9,063 bases of DNA from a bacterium (GTDB lineage: Bacteria > Spirochaetota > UBA4802 > UBA5550): NCBI GenBank assembly GCA_024224995.1, contig JAAENB010000099.1:1-9063 (forward strand), given 5' to 3'. A program made the position numbers and the translations under genes. Each line of letters opens with the position of its first letter. Within the stretch, counting starts at the first letter, position 1. Below are positions 6,852-9,063 of the stretch, piece after piece. The notes beneath the pieces were generated by a model that ran no database searches, was not told the origin of the DNA, and worked only from the letters and a program-made list of their open reading frames with translations.

Positions 6852-7034
6852 GGTCGCGTCTTAACATAAGGGATATCGACCCGGAATGTAAATTATGCCT
6901 GCCTGGAGTAATACCTCTGCAGAACGTTCGGAACTCGCTCCGCTCAGACAGCCTCACAACCTGCCGAGGCATCACTCCAGGCAGGCATAATTTACATTCC
7001 GAATTACGTTTTCCGGTATTATTAAGACACGACC
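6852..7034 (-). repeat. outer stem enclosing hairpin A2
   Basis: GGTCGCGTCTTAA (6852-6864) pairs with TTAAGACACGACC (7022-7034) over 13 positions. The only mismatch on the + strand (C6857/A7029) becomes a G-U pair on the - strand. It would enclose hairpin A2 with an internal loop of about 17 and 20 nt. The right half is conserved in unit 3 (8837-8849), but I find no matching left half there, so the outer stem may be specific to unit 2. Confidence 0.55.
6882..7001 (-). repeat. long hairpin A, unit 2
   Basis: Arms 6882-6922 and 6961-7001 are 41 bp long with three + strand mismatches, two of which become G-U pairs on the - strand. The 38-nt loop (6923-6960) holds the shared core on the - strand; read on the + strand it is CGGAACTCGCTCCGCTC. 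The loop matches that of A3 at 37 of 38 positions, while the arms differ by paired substitutions and a paired 4-bp insertion. It stands 79 bp upstream of the Lgt-like start codon, with its core strand in the same direction as that gene. Confidence 0.92.
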
Positions 7035-7093
7035 GACCCGGTGCATCGGGGAAAAAATACGTCAGAAACCAAATAATATTGCGAGCTGCATCT

Positions 7094-7187
7094 GGCCTGG
7101 AAGTAGTATGGGCTCTTTGGGTTGTGAGGACTGTTTGACCGGAGGGAGTTCCGCAGCAATCCAAAGAGCCCATACTACTTCCAGGCC
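7094..7187 (+). repeat. long hairpin B, unit 2
   Basis: Arms 7094-7124 and 7157-7187 pair over 31 bp with a single G-T pair. Compared with B1 and B3, one T-A pair near the base is G-C here, with both sides changed. The loop core is altered at three positions (7139, 7145, 7154), where G and C are exchanged relative to B3. Unlike B1 and B3 it does not lead into a rightward gene: it points into the 3' end of the leftward radical SAM gene, whose stop lies 17 bp away. Confidence 0.9.
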
Positions 7188-7204
7188 CGCTCACAAGCAC
7201 AAAT

Positions 7205-8542
7205 TTATTCAAGCAATTCCCCCCTATGCAGGTTATTATAAACGCAAAAGGGTACAATGCGCTCGTTGCCTGCCGAAACTCCCACACAGCATTTCTGCAC
7301 CCGCTCACTATCGAAGGTATCAACATCCATAAAGTTCTTTACCAGGACCCGTAAAATCTTCATATCTTCATGACTGGACATTTTTGCGTTGAGAAAAAAC
7401 TCTTTTAAACGTTCGTACTCATTTCCCGGTTTTTTAAAAAACCGCGTAAACGAACAGGAGCAGTCCCTTGCGTATTCCAGGATCTTTTCATCAAAGGCAA
7501 TCCGGTCCGAGAGCTCATCAATATGATCGGTATACTCAATATGGTCCAACAATGAAAACACCTGTGTTTCCGAGCAAAACAGGAATGCCAGAAAAGTACA
7601 GTTAATATGAGAACAGGGAAGAGAAATAATATCCTGTTGATTAAAATAGCCCGACTCTGCCAGCGCGCCAATGATATCATCCACCAGGACGTGTTCAAAG
7701 CCGCGGTCCTCTGCCGCTCCGATCTTTGCCAGCCGCTGCAGGGTAATACCGGAAATATTCTCCCGCTCCACTGCCAGCTGCAGAATATTTTTCACCTGGT
7801 CTATATTGTCTCTAAATATTGTTGCCGTAAGGCATATTTTAACCCCATCTTTGTCAAGGGCATCAATTATTCGAAGTTTCAGATTGTTCAGGGCTCTGCC
7901 CCGCAGTTTTACCACAGCCGCTTCATTTGAGCCGTCATATTGCAGGTATATTTCTACCCGGTCTTTCAGCTTTTTGATATGCTTATAGAGGGTCCTGTTT
8001 TCCAGCAGCAGAAGCCCATTGGTATTAATAAGGATCCTCCCGATCGATTTGGTACAGGCATAATCAAGGAATTCCCTGAAACGCGGATGAAGCAGCGGTT
8101 CCCCTCCTGAGATTTGCAAAACCTCAAGAGTTCCGTTCTCCGCAATAAGCAGTGTATTCAGCCGGGATTTAAATTCATCAAAAGAAATATCGGTCTTTTT
8201 TAGGGAGTGAGCATAACAGACCGGGCAATCCATGTTGCAGCGCCCGGTTATTTCAATAAGGCCGGTACAGACATGCTGTTTGTGTTCCGGACAATAACCG
8301 CATTCCTCCGGACAGCCGGTTCGGCCCATACCCTGAGACTCAAAACAGTGATGTACCCGCTTTCCCGGCACCTCATAGGTCCTGTCAAAAAACCGGGTCT
8401 CATTACTGCTGACCCGCGTCCGGAACTCTCCATGCCCGGAACAGGTTTTCCGCATAAAAACCGAGCCATTGTGTGATTCCTTTTCTGCCGGTATAAGCTG
8501 CCCGCATTCGGGGCACAGTCCTTTTGTCATGCTCATCATCAT
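7205..8542 (-). CDS. radical SAM enzyme of the Tes/MJ0619 (tetraether lipid synthase-like) family
   Basis: A 445-aa iron-sulfur enzyme. The N-terminus has a CPEC knuckle (10-13), then C34-x-x-H37-G and C77-P-E-E-C81-G-Y-C84-P-E-H87. The radical SAM cluster motif is C102-x3-C106-x2-C109, followed by SGGEP (145-149) for SAM binding, NTNG (173-176) and LQYDG (200-204). PCSHINC (309-315) resembles the PCSHP-x-C motif of this family. This arrangement matches the archaeal Tes/MJ0619 type, in which Tes joins lipid alkyl chains by C-C bonds. It is somewhat shorter than the roughly 500-aa archaeal proteins. Bacterial relatives are mostly uncharacterised, so the substrate, possibly a lipid, is inference. 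The start is set by AGGAGGG six bases before the ATG at 8542, though three further ATGs follow within five codons. The gene stands alone on its strand, flanked by repeat units 2 and 3. Confidence 0.85.
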   Translation of the reverse strand: MMMSMTKGLCPECGQLIPAEKESHNGSVFMRKTCSGHGEFRTRVSSNETRFFDRTYEVPGKRVHHCFESQGMGRTGCPEECGYCPEHKQHVCTGLIEITGRCNMDCPVCYAHSLKKTDISFDEFKSRLNTLLIAENGTLEVLQISGGEPLLHPRFREFLDYACTKSIGRILINTNGLLLLENRTLYKHIKKLKDRVEIYLQYDGSNEAAVVKLRGRALNNLKLRIIDALDKDGVKICLTATIFRDNIDQVKNILQLAVERENISGITLQRLAKIGAAEDRGFEHVLVDDIIGALAESGYFNQQDIISLPCSHINCTFLAFLFCSETQVFSLLDHIEYTDHIDELSDRIAFDEKILEYARDCSCSFTRFFKKPGNEYERLKEFFLNAKMSSHEDMKILRVLVKNFMDVDTFDSERVQKCCVGVSAGNERIVPFCVYNNLHRGELLE

Positions 8543-8579
8543 ATTCCACCCTCCTATTTTAGCAATAACTTTTTAAAAA

Positions 8580-8601
8580 ATACCGGTTGGACTGTCGGTA
8601 T
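8580..8601. terminator. bidirectional terminator-like hairpin in the radical SAM leader
   Basis: ATACCG (8580-8585) and CGGTAT (8596-8601) form a 6-bp stem with a 10-nt loop. T-tracts follow on both strands: GATTTTTT on the + strand (8602-8609), and TTTTTT on the - strand after the stem. It lies 38 bp upstream of the radical SAM start, so in leftward transcripts it could act as an attenuator, or it could insulate the gene from transcription coming from unit 3. The stem is short. Confidence 0.4.
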
Positions 8602-8705
8602 GATTTTTTAATCTGCGGAAAAAAAAGTTGACTTTAATAGGGGGTGCGCCTGTTTTAGTAGCGAAGACAGGGGGAAGGTGATCGGTAAAGAGAAAGAGGC
8701 GAAGC

Positions 8706-8817
8706 CGGAATGTAACCTATGCCCGGAGCGATGCCTCCGCGGAACGTTCGGAACTCGCTCCGCTCAGACCGCCTCACAACCCGCAGAGGCATCGCTCCGG
8801 GCATAGGTTACATTCCG
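8706..8817 (-). repeat. long hairpin A, unit 3
   Basis: Arms 8706-8742 and 8781-8817 are 37 bp with only one + strand mismatch (a C/A that becomes G-U on the - strand). The 38-nt loop 8743-8780 is almost identical to that of A2. Relative to A2, AT/AT became CC/GG, two T-A pairs became C-G, and a 4-bp TGCC/GGCA segment is missing from both arms. The core strand points leftward toward the radical SAM gene. Confidence 0.92.
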
Positions 8818-8856
8818 AATTACGTTTTTCGGTATATTAAGACACGACCGACCCGG

Positions 8857-8884
8857 TTTAGCAGGGAAAATTTAGCAGGGAAAA
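8857..8884 (+). repeat. perfect 14-bp tandem duplication in the unit 3 spacer
   Basis: TTTAGCAGGGAAAA occurs twice in direct succession (8857-8870 and 8871-8884). Unit 2 has a single divergent counterpart, so the duplication arose in this copy, probably by slippage. It accounts for the extra spacer length. Confidence 0.9.
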
Positions 8885-8920
8885 AATAGATCAGAAACTA
8901 AATAATATTGCGGGCTGCAT

Positions 8921-9018
8921 CGGGCCTTGAAGTAGTATGGGCTCTTTGGGTTGTGAGGACTGTTTGAGCGGAGCGAGTTCCGGAGCAATCCAAAGAGCCC
9001 ATACTACTTCAAGGCCCG
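8921..9018 (+). repeat. long hairpin B, unit 3
   Basis: Arms 8921-8953 and 8986-9018 pair over 33 bp with a single G-T pair. The 32-nt loop 8954-8985 carries the intact core GAGCGGAGCGAGTTCCG. It is nearly identical to B1, including the downstream leader, and lies 40 nt before the likely start codon of the next gene, the same distance as in copy 1. Confidence 0.92.
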
Positions 9019-9058
9019 CGCACAAGCAAAATTAAGTTTCTTAAGAGAGGTTATGAGA

Positions 9059-9063
9059 ATGAA
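9059..9063 (+). CDS. start of a truncated rightward gene
   Basis: Only the first five bases are inside the window. ATG at 9059 lies eight bases after AGAGAGG (9044-9050); a second ATG at 9053 in the same frame is only two bases from that site and less likely. The call rests on the leader being almost the same as that of the SRPBCC gene at 266. The product cannot be determined. Confidence 0.35.

Larger units (their letters stand above)
6882..7200. mobile_element. composite hairpin repeat unit 2 (A - spacer - B)
   Basis: The unit consists of hairpin A2, a 92-bp spacer (7002-7093), hairpin B2 and the CACAAGCA tail. It matches unit 3 (8706-9030) in order and orientation of the parts, with clear homology beginning at CCGGAATGTAA. 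It contains no convincing gene, so if mobile it would depend on enzymes elsewhere, as MITE- or BIME-type repeats do. No target duplication or terminal inverted repeat across the whole unit is visible, so mobility is inferred from dispersion only. It fills the gap between the Lgt-like gene and the radical SAM stop codon; its tail ends four bases short of that stop. Confidence 0.6.
8706..9030. mobile_element. composite hairpin repeat unit 3 (A - spacer - B)
   Basis: The unit has the same order as unit 2: hairpin A3, spacer 8818-8922, hairpin B3, CGCACAAGCAAA tail. The spacer is about 91 bp after removal of a 14-bp tandem duplication. It lies between two divergent genes, with hairpin A facing the radical SAM gene and hairpin B facing the truncated rightward gene at the window end. 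The 8610-8705 stretch before it holds a weak CCTGT/ACAGG inverted repeat and nothing else that I can name. Confidence 0.6.

Noticed and set aside
6882..7200. Insertion sequence of the IS200/IS605 type
   Set aside because: No transposase frame is present and no cleavage-site pattern can be identified; only a non-autonomous relationship would remain possible.
6772..7326. Leftward 184-aa frame spanning unit 2 and the end of the radical SAM gene
   Set aside because: It is made of hairpin arms and the out-of-frame tail of a real gene, has no family pattern, and overlaps two supported genes.
8628..8658. Rightward promoter TTGACT...TTTTAG ahead of unit 3
   Set aside because: The -35 box is good, but the -10 match is poor and the spacer is GC-rich, so it is not called.
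6882..9018. CRISPR array or phage attachment sites formed by the repeats
   Set aside because: The repeats are long palindromes about 1.8 kb apart, with no regular short spacers, no cas genes and no integrase or tRNA nearby.

Overview
The window reads as a piece of a bacterial chromosome, probably from a diderm (Gram-negative) bacterium of moderate GC content. The DnaE opening (HLHNHTDYSILDG) and general style would suit a spirochaete-like lineage, but that is an impression, since no rRNA or marker set is present. Shine-Dalgarno sites of the AGGAGG type precede most genes.

Layout. Positions 1-265 hold a strong sigma70-like promoter and the first copy of a long-hairpin repeat. It leads directly into a 200-aa SRPBCC-type protein (266-868, +). 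dnaE, the replicative DNA polymerase III alpha subunit, fills 1063-4497 (+). A hairpin terminator at 4514-4544 closes the leftward genes. These are a small secreted EF-hand protein (4651-4944, -) and, further upstream, a three-gene leftward cluster: an Lgt-like membrane protein (6078-6803), an ICMT/PEMT-like membrane methyltransferase (5408-6109, GTG start, overlapping the previous gene) and a small three-helix membrane protein (5054-5362). Repeat unit 2 (about 6852-7200) separates this cluster from a leftward radical SAM gene of the Tes/MJ0619 (tetraether lipid synthase-like) type (7205-8542). Repeat unit 3 (8706-9030) lies beyond, ending at the Shine-Dalgarno site of a rightward gene cut off by the window end.

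The most unusual content is the repeat. Each full unit of about 310 bp consists of hairpin A (36-41 bp arms, 38-nt loop), a conserved spacer of about 92-105 bp, and hairpin B (31-33 bp arms, 32-nt loop). The A and B stems are unrelated in sequence, yet their loops carry the same core (GAGCGGAGCGAGTTCCG in B), on opposite strands. Stems differ between copies by paired changes. Most imperfect pairs become G-U wobbles only on the strand that carries the core in that sense, which suggests structured RNA read outward from each unit. Downstream of B, two of the three copies share a leader that runs up to the Shine-Dalgarno site of the next gene. No transposase is present, so the element is either a non-autonomous mobile repeat or a family of regulatory leaders.

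Functionally, dnaE is housekeeping. The leftward genes include three enzymes or enzyme-like proteins with lipid or membrane themes (Tes-like, Lgt-like, ICMT/PEMT-like). This hints at membrane-lipid or lipid-anchored-protein modification, but the substrates cannot be read from sequence.
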